Below, in pieces: positions 1 to 6,380 of a stretch of DNA of 8,079 nucleotides. The notes beneath the pieces are model-generated. The model saw only the letters and a list, made by a program, of their open reading frames with translations, was not told the origin of the DNA and ran no database searches. This DNA is from Methanomicrobia archaeon LH_S13 (lineage in GTDB: Archaea > Halobacteriota > Syntropharchaeia > Alkanophagales > Methanospirareceae), in the NCBI GenBank assembly GCA_023659785.1, contig JAGXOR010000051.1, forward strand, positions 1 through 8,079, given 5' to 3'. How positions within the stretch are numbered: the stretch's first letter is position 1; each line of letters starts with the position of its first letter. The translations under genes and the position numbers were made by a program.

Positions 1-76
1 GATTATCATATTCCCCTTCTAATGCGGCTTGCTTCGCCCTTGTCGCTTTCCATATCTTACATCTTATCGTCTTCAT
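1..76 (-). CDS. tnpB: Partial TnpB-type (IS200/IS605 OrfB) N-terminus, cut by window edge
   Basis: Reading the minus strand from an ATG at 76-74 gives 25 open codons to the window edge, beginning MKTIRCKIWKATRAKQAALE and continuing GEYDN. A basic start followed by a short strand, K-x-T, and an amphipathic helix ending in E-Y-D-N is how many archaeal TnpB proteins open (RNA-guided nucleases of IS200/IS605 and IS1341-type elements). The catalytic RuvC residues and zinc ribbon would lie outside the window, so intactness cannot be judged. A TATA-like box lies about 35 bases upstream, and a hairpin resembling an element end lies farther upstream. The identification rests on 25 residues by eye. The plus-strand ORF over the same bases (29-211) has an unconvincing composition and I treat it as a shadow. 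Confidence 0.62.
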   Translation of the reverse strand, partial: MKTIRCKIWKATRAKQAALEGEYDN

Positions 77-105
77 AGCTTGCATAGTTATATATTAGAC
101 ATAGG

Positions 106-115
106 GTTATTTAAG
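106..115 (-). promoter_or_regulatory. TATA/BRE-like promoter of the left tnpB
   Basis: On the minus strand the sequence CGAAAAGCTTAAATAACC combines a purine-rich BRE with a TATA-like core. It is centred about 35 bases before the ATG at 76, which would give a 5' leader of roughly 10 bases. The same GAAAAGCTTA core precedes the TnpB-type fragment at the right end of the window. Confidence 0.5.
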
Positions 116-140
116 CTTTTCGGTTTTTCGTTAATACAAG

Positions 141-182
141 AGCCAATTTATCTCCCACCTTACGGAGAGAATCTTCTTGGCT
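141..182 (-). repeat. Terminal hairpin of IS200/IS605-type element, left copy
   Basis: Read on the minus strand this begins AGCCAAGAAG and folds as an outer 6-bp stem (AGCCAA with TTGGCT) around an inner pyrimidine/purine stem closed by CC-GTAA-GG, a GNRA-type tetraloop, with a T-T mismatch above the closing pairs. The copy at 7886-7933 has the same AGCCAAGAAG start, the same CC/GG closing pairs and T-T mismatch, a GAAA loop, and a similar tail (GATRAATKGRCTC). Shared structure with different stem bases is expected of the single-strand hairpins recognised at IS200/IS605 ends. Whether it is a left end or a right end cannot be decided here. Confidence 0.6.
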
Positions 183-197
183 ACTCAGATAAAATGG

Positions 198-207
198 AAA
201 ATATATT
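198..207 (+). promoter_or_regulatory. Putative TATA box for the 261-2239 gene pair
   Basis: AAATATATTA lies about 58 bases before the ATG at 261, preceded by a purine-rich run. Archaeal initiation about 25 bases downstream would give a leader of around 30 bases containing the AAGGT site at 251-255. AT-rich matches like this are common, so support is moderate. Confidence 0.35.
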
Positions 208-260
208 ATGATTGGATAGATACCATACCGATGTAAGATTAAGATAGGGTAAGGTAACCA

Positions 261-710
261 ATGAAAGGCAAAGACAAAGTAATAACTATTGTAGCTATAG
301 GGATTATCAGTGCAACTGCTGTAGTCTTTGGGTATGTAAATATAAATATGAAAAATAATATCAATATCAATATCTCAGCGAATTCAAAAGTTGATCTGAC
401 CGCGAAATGGACCATTACAGAAGGAAAATATTTTCCGATTAGTGTGTCGGCTGGAGACATCTTATATGGAAAAAACGGCACTGTGCAAATAAAAATAGAG
501 GAAATAAAGGTAATGGTAATAAAGGGAGAAGATAGAGAAAAGCAAAAACCCCCATATACAATCATAAAGGATGCGAAAGGGATTGTATTAAAAGGAGGGG
601 ATAAAGTAGAAGTGGGAATGGAATTGCATTTAGCTAAAAACCCAAAGGAATTGATAACCATACCAGAAGCAAGTGTTCCCTCTATTAAGGTAGTGAGAAA
701 ATTATGGTAA
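261..710 (+). CDS. Small membrane-anchored or secreted protein, unknown function
   Basis: 149 residues. A basic start (MKGKDK) is followed by one hydrophobic segment at about residues 7-26, which could be a signal anchor or signal peptide; no lipobox cysteine is visible. The remainder is lysine-rich with alternating hydrophobic residues (about 43-88 and 101-147), suggesting a compact beta-rich domain outside the membrane. There are no cysteines and no motif I recognise. The start ATG has an AAGGT site 5 bases upstream. The stop overlaps the start of the protease gene by 7 bases (704-710), so the two are very probably translated together. The partner could be the protease's substrate, chaperone or inhibitor, but nothing in the sequence shows which. 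The long minus-strand ORF over the same bases is a shadow. Confidence 0.75.
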   Translation: MKGKDKVITIVAIGIISATAVVFGYVNINMKNNININISANSKVDLTAKWTITEGKYFPISVSAGDILYGKNGTVQIKIEEIKVMVIKGEDREKQKPPYTIIKDAKGIVLKGGDKVEVGMELHLAKNPKELITIPEASVPSIKVVRKLW

Positions 711-2239
711 AGCGAATAACCATATTTGCCGTTGTTCTTTTGCTGTTAAGTATAAGTATAGGTATCGCCTTACCCTTACCTGTTGAGAGCCATCTAAAGG
801 CTAACAAAACACTGATAATAGGTTTTGAAGAGCGAATTCCTGAGGAGGTCTACAAGAAATACACCGTGTTGGACGAGAATGAAGAGTTGAACTGTATTCT
901 TGTGAAAACAACCAGAGAAGAAAGAATTATCAGCGAGAGTTTGGCTGGGATGAAGTATGTAGAAGAAAATAAGCTCGTCCATGCTTTGTACGCGCCGAAT
1001 GACCCCCGTTTTGATGAGCAGTGGGGCTTGAAATGCATAAATGTGGATAGGGCATGGGATATTGAGAAAGGCTGTAAAAACACCTCCTTAGCAATACTGG
1101 ATACCGGAATAAATTCTCAACATGGAGATTTAGGGAATTACGTAAGCGGTTTTGACTTCGTGAATAACGATACCAACCCAATGGATAATAACGGACATGG
1201 AACAGAGGTTGCAGGTGTTGCTGCAGCCACTATAAACAACGGAAAGGGTATTGCAGGTATTGCTCAGGTGAATATCCTCGCTTTGAAGGTGTTGAATGAG
1301 TCAGGGTGGGGAACGAATTGGGATGTTGCAAGAGCAATTACTTATGCTGCAAACCATTCTGCGGATGTGATAAGTATGAGTTTTGGAGGCAATGATTCTG
1401 AGGTAATGCGGAATGCATGCTCTTATGCCTGGAATAATGGTAGTATCCTCGTCGCTGCATCAGGGAATGAGCACTCTTCCATTATATACCCCGCCGCTTA
1501 TCCAAAGGTAATAGCAGTGGGAGCGATAGATGAAGATAAAGAAAGGGCAAGTTACTCCAATTTCGGTCATAAGTTGGAGTTAGTAGCACCTGGAAATTCT
1601 ATATTGACAACCTATTTGAATGGTGGCTATGGATATTTCAGCGGGACTTCTGCCGCAACTCCTCATGTTTCTGGCGTTGCTGCACTCCTGAAATCGAAAT
1701 ATCCGGAGTTATCAAATAAAGAAGTCAGGAATCGATTGAGAAATACTGCAAAAGATTTAGGTAAAGAAGGGAAAGACGATTATTATGGTTATGGTCTCGT
1801 AAATGCATCCACAGCTTTGAGTATGGAAATAGGAGTATTCGACACCAGCGAAGGCACATACCCGAGTATCATGGGGACGCATAAAGGCATGATCAAACCA
1901 AATCAGGATATTGTTGTTAATAAAATGTATACTTATCCATGCGCTGGCACCGGTGGGCACTCAGAATATGTAAAAATATGGAATTCAACCTGGAATGTCA
2001 CCGCAAATTGGAGTGGATATAGTGGAGACTGGCACAATATCATCTTTGATACTTCTTTTACACTAAAGGCAAATAAAACATACAATTACACAATAAAAAC
2101 GGGCTCTTATCCGCAAATTCACCATATTGATAAATTAAAGGCAGCCAGTGGAACAGGAGAAATCACTTGCGATAAATTCATTGATGCAAATGGAAAAGTT
2201 TATTATGACTGGATACCTACTATTAGATTATATTTTTAG
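704..2239 (+). CDS. Secreted subtilisin-like serine protease (S8) with C-terminal beta domain
   Basis: 511 residues. A signal peptide is at about 1-23 (basic start, then VVLLLLSISIGIA). Residues about 35-95 look like an I9-type propeptide that inhibits the enzyme until cleaved. The S8 catalytic domain runs from about 105 to 372 with the full triad: Asp133 in ILDTG, His165 in NGHGTEVAG and Ser316 in GTSAATPHVSG, plus the oxyanion Asn255 in AASGNE. A C-terminal domain (about 376-511) is rich in Trp, Tyr, Gly and Asn, with YPCAGTGGHSEY near 411 and YDWIPTIRL at the end. I recall very similar modules in secreted proteins of Methanosarcina and ANME archaea, probably beta-sandwich; that is memory, not a search. 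It should act outside the cell on proteins or peptides. There are several N-x-S/T sites. No sorting motif is visible at the C-terminus. It overlaps the preceding gene by 7 bases. Confidence 0.93.
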   Translation: MVKRITIFAVVLLLLSISIGIALPLPVESHLKANKTLIIGFEERIPEEVYKKYTVLDENEELNCILVKTTREERIISESLAGMKYVEENKLVHALYAPNDPRFDEQWGLKCINVDRAWDIEKGCKNTSLAILDTGINSQHGDLGNYVSGFDFVNNDTNPMDNNGHGTEVAGVAAATINNGKGIAGIAQVNILALKVLNESGWGTNWDVARAITYAANHSADVISMSFGGNDSEVMRNACSYAWNNGSILVAASGNEHSSIIYPAAYPKVIAVGAIDEDKERASYSNFGHKLELVAPGNSILTTYLNGGYGYFSGTSAATPHVSGVAALLKSKYPELSNKEVRNRLRNTAKDLGKEGKDDYYGYGLVNASTALSMEIGVFDTSEGTYPSIMGTHKGMIKPNQDIVVNKMYTYPCAGTGGHSEYVKIWNSTWNVTANWSGYSGDWHNIIFDTSFTLKANKTYNYTIKTGSYPQIHHIDKLKAASGTGEITCDKFIDANGKVYYDWIPTIRLYF

Positions 2240-2253
2240 TCAAGGTTTTTACT

Positions 2254-2293
2254 AAGCCCTTACAGGGCTTGCGGGGTCGTGGGGCGGAGCCCT
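2254..2293 (+). promoter_or_regulatory. Nested inverted repeats in the leader of atpB
   Basis: AAGCCCT (2254-2260), a TAC loop, and AGGGCTT (2264-2270) form a perfect 7-bp hairpin 14 bases after the protease stop. The AGGGCT arm can instead pair with a third segment, AGCCCT (2288-2293), and GGGC-GGA-GCCC (2282-2292) can form its own small hairpin. The structures compete, as in a terminator or attenuator, but no T-run follows and function is inferred. The block is GC-rich compared with its surroundings. Confidence 0.4.
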
Positions 2294-2323
2294 ACAAAGG
2301 TAAAAAGGTTTGAGGTGAAAAAA

Positions 2324-3730
2324 ATGGCACCAGATATAGATACATCAGCACGTGAATACACAACGATACGCGAAGCAGCAGGTCCTTTAATCGTTGTGGG
2401 AGGGGTAGAAAACATTTCGTATGGAGAAGTAGTGAAAATAGTTACGCCGGAGGGAGAAGAGAAGACCGGGCAGGTGTTGGAAGCGAGTAAGGGACTCGCA
2501 GTGGTCCAGGTCTTTGAAGGCACTTCGGGAATAGACACGGCAAAGACGAAGGTACGATTTACGGGCGATATAATGCGGATAAGCGTTTCGCAAGATATGT
2601 TGGGTCGTTTTTTCGATGGTTTGGGCAGACCGATTGACGGTGGTCCAGAGGTGATACCAGAAGATAGACTCTCGGTCATAGGCGCAGCAATAAATCCCAC
2701 TGCTCGAGATTATCCCCGCGAGTTTATTCAAACCGGCATTTCCTCTATTGACGGCATGAACACGCTTGTAAGGGGGCAGAAATTGCCGATATTCTCCGGT
2801 GCGGGAATGCCGCACAATGCCCTTGCCGCGCAGATAGCGAGGCAGGCAAAGGTACTGACCACTGGTGAGCAGTTCTCAGTTGTGTTTGCGGCAATGGGGA
2901 TTACGCACGAGGAAGCTTCGTTTTTCATGCGCGATTTTGAACGCACGGGCGCAATAGAAAGGATAGTAGCATTTATTAATTTAGCGGATGATCCTGCGAT
3001 TGAGCGAGTGATAACGCCGAAGATGGCATTGACAACCGCGGAGTTCCTCGCATACGAATACGATATGCACATTCTCGTTATTCTTACGGATATGACGAAC
3101 TACTGCGAAGCACTACGTGAAATAGCAGCGGCACGCGAGGAAGTTCCGGGAAGGAGAGGCTACCCTGGATACATGTACACCGATTTGTCAATGAATTACG
3201 AACGCGCAGGTCGGATAAAAGGTCGAAAAGGCTCGATTACGCAAATACCCATTTTAAGCATGCCTGATGACGACATAACGCATCCCATACCCGACCTTAC
3301 AGGTTACATCACCGAGGGGCAGTTTGTTCTTTCTCGTGACCTGCACAGAAGAGGCATATATCCGCCGGTGGACGTTTTACCTTCGCTGTCAAGACTGATG
3401 GATGAGGGGATAGGACCGGGAAAAACGAGAGAAGACCATGCAGGCGTATCAAATCAGCTTTATGCGGGTTATGCAGAAGGAAGGGACATGCGTGACCTGG
3501 TTGCGGTTGTGGGTGAGGAGGCGTTGACAAGTAGGGATAAAAAATACCTGGAGTTTGCAGATGAGTTTGAGCGCAGATTCGTTACGCAGAGTAAAAACGA
3601 AGGCAGGAGCATTGAGGAGACGTTGAGTATTGGCTGGGATTTGCTGGCGACACTGCCCGAAGGAGAGCTGAAGAGGATTGATGAGCATATAATAAAGAAG
3701 TATCATCCGAAGTATAGGAAAGTGGAGTGA
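2324..3730 (+). CDS. atpB: A-type (V/A) ATP synthase subunit B
   Basis: 468 residues, a normal length for the family. Subunit B is the non-catalytic nucleotide-binding subunit that alternates with subunit A in the A3B3 head of the archaeal ATP synthase, on the cytoplasmic face of the membrane. An N-terminal beta-barrel (about 10-75) is followed by the nucleotide-binding core, with SGAGMPHN at about 158-165 in place of a classical P-loop, as expected for B rather than A, and the ATP synthase signature PPVDVLPSLS at about 347-356. A helical C-terminal domain ends at KYRKVE. I chose the ATG at 2324 because GAGGTGA lies 6 bases upstream and MAPDID is a plausible start; an in-frame GTG at 2279 falls inside the inverted-repeat leader. 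Neither subunit A upstream nor subunit D downstream is present, which is unusual. Confidence 0.97.
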   Translation: MAPDIDTSAREYTTIREAAGPLIVVGGVENISYGEVVKIVTPEGEEKTGQVLEASKGLAVVQVFEGTSGIDTAKTKVRFTGDIMRISVSQDMLGRFFDGLGRPIDGGPEVIPEDRLSVIGAAINPTARDYPREFIQTGISSIDGMNTLVRGQKLPIFSGAGMPHNALAAQIARQAKVLTTGEQFSVVFAAMGITHEEASFFMRDFERTGAIERIVAFINLADDPAIERVITPKMALTTAEFLAYEYDMHILVILTDMTNYCEALREIAAAREEVPGRRGYPGYMYTDLSMNYERAGRIKGRKGSITQIPILSMPDDDITHPIPDLTGYITEGQFVLSRDLHRRGIYPPVDVLPSLSRLMDEGIGPGKTREDHAGVSNQLYAGYAEGRDMRDLVAVVGEEALTSRDKKYLEFADEFERRFVTQSKNEGRSIEETLSIGWDLLATLPEGELKRIDEHIIKKYHPKYRKVE

Positions 3731-3737
3731 GAATGAA

Positions 3738-3745
3738 TTTTTTAT
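3738..3745 (+). terminator. T-rich terminator after atpB
   Basis: Eight bases past the atpB stop, TTTTTTAT begins an AT-rich stretch (3738-3810) with further T and A runs. Archaeal polymerase terminates on such T tracts without a hairpin. The next promoter lies just downstream, so atpB is probably transcribed apart from the following unit. Confidence 0.35.
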
Positions 3746-3800
3746 ATCCAAAAACATGTTAAATTTTATAGCAAAAAATCTATCAAAAAACATATCCTTT

Positions 3801-3810
3801 TTTATATAAA
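3801..3810 (+). promoter_or_regulatory. TATA box of the three-gene HicBA-like unit
   Basis: TTTATATAAA is a near-ideal archaeal TATA box centred about 37 bases before the ATG at 3843. Initiation about 25 bases downstream would fall near 3830, just before the GTGGAGG ribosome binding site, giving a very short leader. It is the only strong box between atpB and 5308, so it probably serves all three genes. Confidence 0.55.
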
Positions 3811-3842
3811 AAAAGTAGATACTTTGGTAGGTGGAGGCGAAA

Positions 3843-4490
3843 ATGAAAATAGAAAGATATGAACCTTATCATATTGGCATAAAATTTGAATCGGGTCAGG
3901 ACATGGGGGTATTGATAGGTAGGATAAGAAAGGCGTTGAGTACTCGCAATGATTATAAAGTGACAGGAGAACCTCAAATAGCGCCGGCAATCGAAAAAGC
4001 CTCTGGAAAGGCAGTATTGGCTGTAAAAGACGATGTGAAGATCGAGCTGAATTTTCCAGCAGCCGCACTTAATACAATCGGTGAAAATCCAAAGGAAGTA
4101 AGTGACACATTTAAGGAAGTGGCTTCCGAGGTACTTCCAAGTGAAGGTTATGATATGGATATTGTCGTTTCCTTCTATGAGATATTAACACATGTAACCA
4201 TAAAGTCAGATAAAGAGCCAACAGCAATCCTAAACAATTCTATGAAGTTGGACTTAAAGCTTTTTAAACAGCGTAATGTAAGTGTAAGTGGTTTGAAAAT
4301 GAGTAATGAATTTATGTTGAGAGATAGAGGACGTCTCACCCAAGTAATTGTAGAACCAAATGCAACAAGTCCTCGTGACAAATTTAAAGTGTCCCTCACA
4401 TATCGTTCCATAGATAAAGTGGAAATTGCTCAATTCTATGAAAAAGTAGAGGATTTTGTTATTAAGCTCATTCAATCATTGGAGACGTAA
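3843..4490 (+). CDS. TIGR04255-like protein, first gene of HicBA-like unit
   Basis: 215 residues from the ATG at 3843, which has GGAGG 5 bases upstream; the in-frame GTG at 3831 overlaps that site and is an unlikely start. No signal peptide, membrane segment or cysteine is visible, so it should be cytoplasmic. The protein appears to consist of two halves with alternating strands. The start KIERYEPYHIGIKF, the strand pattern around 105-122, and the final pattern of strand plus long helix (FKVSLTYRSI, then about 192-212) resemble the loosely conserved TIGR04255 family, whose function is unknown. The assignment is by eye and weak. Its stop is one base from the next start and the three genes share one promoter, suggesting a joint function, for example as an extra antitoxin, chaperone or sensor. 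Confidence 0.78.
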   Translation: MKIERYEPYHIGIKFESGQDMGVLIGRIRKALSTRNDYKVTGEPQIAPAIEKASGKAVLAVKDDVKIELNFPAAALNTIGENPKEVSDTFKEVASEVLPSEGYDMDIVVSFYEILTHVTIKSDKEPTAILNNSMKLDLKLFKQRNVSVSGLKMSNEFMLRDRGRLTQVIVEPNATSPRDKFKVSLTYRSIDKVEIAQFYEKVEDFVIKLIQSLET

Positions 4491-4491
4491 A

Positions 4492-5013
4492 ATGGAGAGT
4501 TTATTGCTGATAAAACCTGAAGGAATGCTCGAGGAAGAGAATATCGGCGGAGACCTTTCTGAAGACGTGAAAGGGATGTGGAAGAAGTCTTTCTCAGGAA
4601 CCGATGCATTTGTCCCCCGGGAGTCACTCCACTTAACTTACCGCATACATAGTGCTACTGACAACCTCTCAAAGGAAATAGCGGCAACGGAGAACCCTCT
4701 TAAATTGAGAGAGTTCTCTCCTCCAGAACCGATAACCAGCAGAGGAATAACTTTTAATGAGATTCGCTATGGTGGGCATGTATTCAAATTAATGGTTCCG
4801 ATTAAAGTAGAGCCAGAACCATCTACTGAGGGATGGATATTATACCATGAAGAATTAAGCATATTAGCCGCTGCCCCAACAATAGAAGAATGTATTGACG
4901 AATTCAAAGACTATTTCTATGTGCTATGGGAAGAGTATGCATACAAAAAGGATGATGAACTAACTGATAGCGGGCAGGCATTAAAACACAAGCTGTTAGA
5001 TGTGGTTGAGTGA
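4492..5013 (+). CDS. HicB-like protein, candidate antitoxin
   Basis: 173 residues. I chose the ATG at 4492 over the upstream in-frame start at 4456 because it lies one base after the preceding stop and has GGAG 7 bases upstream. The N-terminal half (about 1-95) is acidic, with no domain I know. The C-terminal part resembles a degenerate HicB fold: a strand (about 97-106), GWILYHEELSILAAAPT near 114-130 in the place where HicB proteins carry the G-x-x-x-x-PEL strand pair, then a helix starting IEECIDEFKD. The tail KHKLLDVVE could contact a partner. No ribbon-helix-helix or HTH DNA-binding end is evident. HicB proteins neutralise HicA RNases; here that role is inferred from fold resemblance and from the HicA-like gene 7 bases downstream. 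Confidence 0.72.
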   Translation: MESLLLIKPEGMLEEENIGGDLSEDVKGMWKKSFSGTDAFVPRESLHLTYRIHSATDNLSKEIAATENPLKLREFSPPEPITSRGITFNEIRYGGHVFKLMVPIKVEPEPSTEGWILYHEELSILAAAPTIEECIDEFKDYFYVLWEEYAYKKDDELTDSGQALKHKLLDVVE

Positions 5014-5020
5014 GTAACAT

Positions 5021-5308
5021 ATGCCAGTAGTCTTTAAAAAGAGGGATATAAAGTATGCTTTAAAGAGAAAAGGTTTCGTTAAAAGGGAAGGAAAACCGCA
5101 TGAGTTTTATGTTCTCATGGTTAACGGAAAGCAATCGGGAATTCAAACTAAATTAAGCCACGGAAGTGGAGAATATAGTAGGAAATTGCTATCTTATATG
5201 CGTAAGCAATTAGGATTTAATAGCATGAGTGAATTGAAAGACTTTATTGAATGTCCGCTATCTAAAGATGAATATGTAAAAATACTGGAGGATACAAATC
5301 AGATATGA
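5021..5308 (+). CDS. HicA-like protein, candidate mRNA-targeting toxin
   Basis: 95 residues. The arrangement matches the HicA/YcfA double-stranded-RNA-binding-like fold: helix (KKRDIKYALKRKGF, 6-19), strand with a histidine in KPHEFY (His27) where HicA has its catalytic GSHH, a second strand, then TKLSHGSGEYS (His47) and a helix to about 65. It is highly basic through residue 65. Unlike compact HicA toxins of about 60-80 residues it has an acidic C-terminal helix (about 68-92). HicA proteins cleave mRNA in the cytoplasm and are blocked by HicB. The usual order is hicA then hicB; here the HicB-like gene comes first, which occurs in some systems. The start follows the previous stop by 7 bases. 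Its 3' end overlaps, in the opposite direction, a possible small ORF at 5299-5424. Confidence 0.75.
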   Translation: MPVVFKKRDIKYALKRKGFVKREGKPHEFYVLMVNGKQSGIQTKLSHGSGEYSRKLLSYMRKQLGFNSMSELKDFIECPLSKDEYVKILEDTNQI

Positions 5309-5424
5309 GACTGATCTTCAGAACTGGTACGAAAAGCGGATAAGTTGTTTGAAGTTGCTAATACTATCCATGTAAATAGAAGTACCAAAACAAGCCTAAA
5401 TATTAATTTCTTCTTTTTATCCAT
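5299..5424 (-). CDS. Possible 41-residue membrane peptide
   Basis: From an ATG at 5424-5422 the minus strand encodes a 41-residue peptide starting MDKKKK, with a hydrophobic stretch at about residues 8-24 (IFRLVLVLLFTWIVLAT) and a polar tail ending EDQSHI. A basic start plus one membrane span is protein-like, but the upstream ribosome site is weak (AGAGATGAC) and no promoter is clear. It overlaps the 3' end of the HicA-like gene by 10 bases. It could be a real small membrane protein, a decayed remnant, or chance; I favour neither strongly. Confidence 0.28.
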   Translation of the reverse strand: MDKKKKLIFRLVLVLLFTWIVLATSNNLSAFRTSSEDQSHI

Positions 5425-5465
5425 GTCATCTCTTTTTACACAAATCGGATTTTTCATTCGGTTCT

Positions 5466-5536
5466 TCACTCCATCCTCTCTCGCACCGCAGCCATGATTA
5501 TCGGCAATGCGATGGTAGGGTAGCATCACAATAAAC
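5466..5536 (-). pseudogene. Frameshifted fragment of the 3' end of dys
   Basis: Bases 5473-5536 align with 6410-6468 inside the intact dys gene, same orientation, with five mismatches and a 5-base insertion that is a tandem duplication of GGTAG near 5514-5523. Removing the insertion, the minus strand reads VYCDATIALPIIMAAVRERM, then one Glu and a stop at 5468-5466, against VYCDATIALPVIIAAVRERI in the live gene. Most differences are silent or conservative, so the fragment diverged as coding sequence before the insertion killed it. It ends in a natural stop, whereas the live gene continues for 11 more residues. Homology begins 3 bases beyond the last base of mntA (5539), so it flanks the HEPN-MNT pair as a direct repeat of the dys end. 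Confidence 0.85.
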
Positions 5537-5538
5537 TT

Positions 5539-5982
5539 CTATTTTCTCTCTCTCCTCAATTCCTTTTCTCTCAATTTCACTCTTTCGATTAAATCATCAG
5601 CAGATACCAAACTCTGCCTCCTTTTCATCTCGTTCCAGATCTTCGATTGTTTATACAGCCAAAAATCCAGTTCATCCGCGTTCTCTGCGTAAAGTACCTC
5701 GTTATTTTCTAGAATCTCTCCCCTTAGATACCATGGAATCTCGTTGAATATCACGATGTCATATCTCTTATTTGCAGAAACCCTCAAAATCCTCTCGTAT
5801 AACTCCTTTAAATTTAAATCCTCGCCTTCCTTTCCCTCGTCCTTTTGTATCACGCATATATCAATGTCCGATTTCACATCTGCATATCCTTTAATAAAAG
5901 AACCGTAAATCAGTATCCCTTTAACGTAAGGTATCACATCCTTTAACACGTTCAAGAGGCGTTCTTTCATTTTCTCATCCAT
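5539..5982 (-). CDS. mntA: MNT-type nucleotidyltransferase antitoxin (MntA family)
   Basis: 147 residues, cytoplasmic. The minimal nucleotidyltransferase signature is complete: GSFIKG at 27-32, then SDID with Asp39 and Asp41, and a likely third catalytic Asp75 in RYDIVIF. A C-terminal helical part (about 100-147) is highly charged. In characterised HEPN-MNT pairs the MNT protein silences the HEPN RNase by transferring AMP from ATP onto a tyrosine next to its active site. I chose the ATG at 5982 because GGGGGTG lies 5 bases upstream; the open frame extends to 6042, but that part lies inside hepT. The gene overlaps the hepT 3' end by 16 bases, implying coupled translation. Its stop lies 2 bases from the dead dys fragment. 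Confidence 0.88.
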   Translation of the reverse strand: MDEKMKERLLNVLKDVIPYVKGILIYGSFIKGYADVKSDIDICVIQKDEGKEGEDLNLKELYERILRVSANKRYDIVIFNEIPWYLRGEILENNEVLYAENADELDFWLYKQSKIWNEMKRRQSLVSADDLIERVKLREKELRRERK

Positions 5983-6380
5983 TCTAACACCCCCAGCGAA
6001 AACTCTCTTAATTCCCCTACCAGTTCTTTTATCCCGTAACATGCGATTTTATCATTTATGCCATCATATTCATGAATTAGTCTGTTTCTTAATCCGTTTG
6101 CTTCTCTCAATTTTTCCCCCTTTCCTCCTTCCAAAATATCTCTTTCTACTAAAAAATCAATATTGCTGTAATCATCTTTTGCTGATGAATTCAGCCCTCT
6201 TCTAACCATTGCACATACGTCGGACGCCGCTTCCACAGCTTCTTGAAATTCTTTATATATCGCTTTACGCAATAATCTATCCTCCAATATCCCTCTCGAT
6301 AAGTGCTCCTCGATGAATTCAACTCGCTCAATCACGGTCTCAATTTTTTCCATTACCCTCTCTTTTATGTTCTCATTCAT
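5967..6380 (-). CDS. hepT: HEPN-domain RNase toxin (HepT family)
   Basis: 137 residues, almost all helical. The HEPN active-site motif is present as R98-NRLI-H103-E-Y105, fitting R-x4-H-x-Y, where the tyrosine is the known AMPylation target in HepT/MntA pairs. Family members cut RNA (tRNA in at least one studied case) unless modified by MntA. Length is typical for HepT (about 130-140). The start ATG lies within the last codons of dys; the sequence ATGAATGA contains both the hepT start and the dys stop, an 8-base overlap. The gene also overlaps mntA by 16 bases, so dys, hepT and mntA form one coupled unit. No separate TATA box is visible inside dys, but one cannot be excluded. Confidence 0.88.
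   Translation of the reverse strand: MNENIKERVMEKIETVIERVEFIEEHLSRGILEDRLLRKAIYKEFQEAVEAASDVCAMVRRGLNSSAKDDYSNIDFLVERDILEGGKGEKLREANGLRNRLIHEYDGINDKIACYGIKELVGELREFSLGVLEWMRK

Noticed and set aside
29..211. 60-codon plus-strand ORF at the left edge
   Set aside because: It runs antisense through the TnpB-like start, its promoter and the hairpin, and its composition (Leu, Tyr, Ser, His) looks random.
239..661. 140-codon minus-strand ORF opposite the membrane-anchored protein gene
   Set aside because: The plus-strand frame has a good ribosome site and a coupled downstream gene; the minus frame is rich in Phe, Ile and Ser as expected of an antisense shadow.
2260..2815. Two minus-strand ORFs of about 140 codons opposite atpB
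   Set aside because: They lie wholly across a well-identified conserved gene and show no family resemblance.
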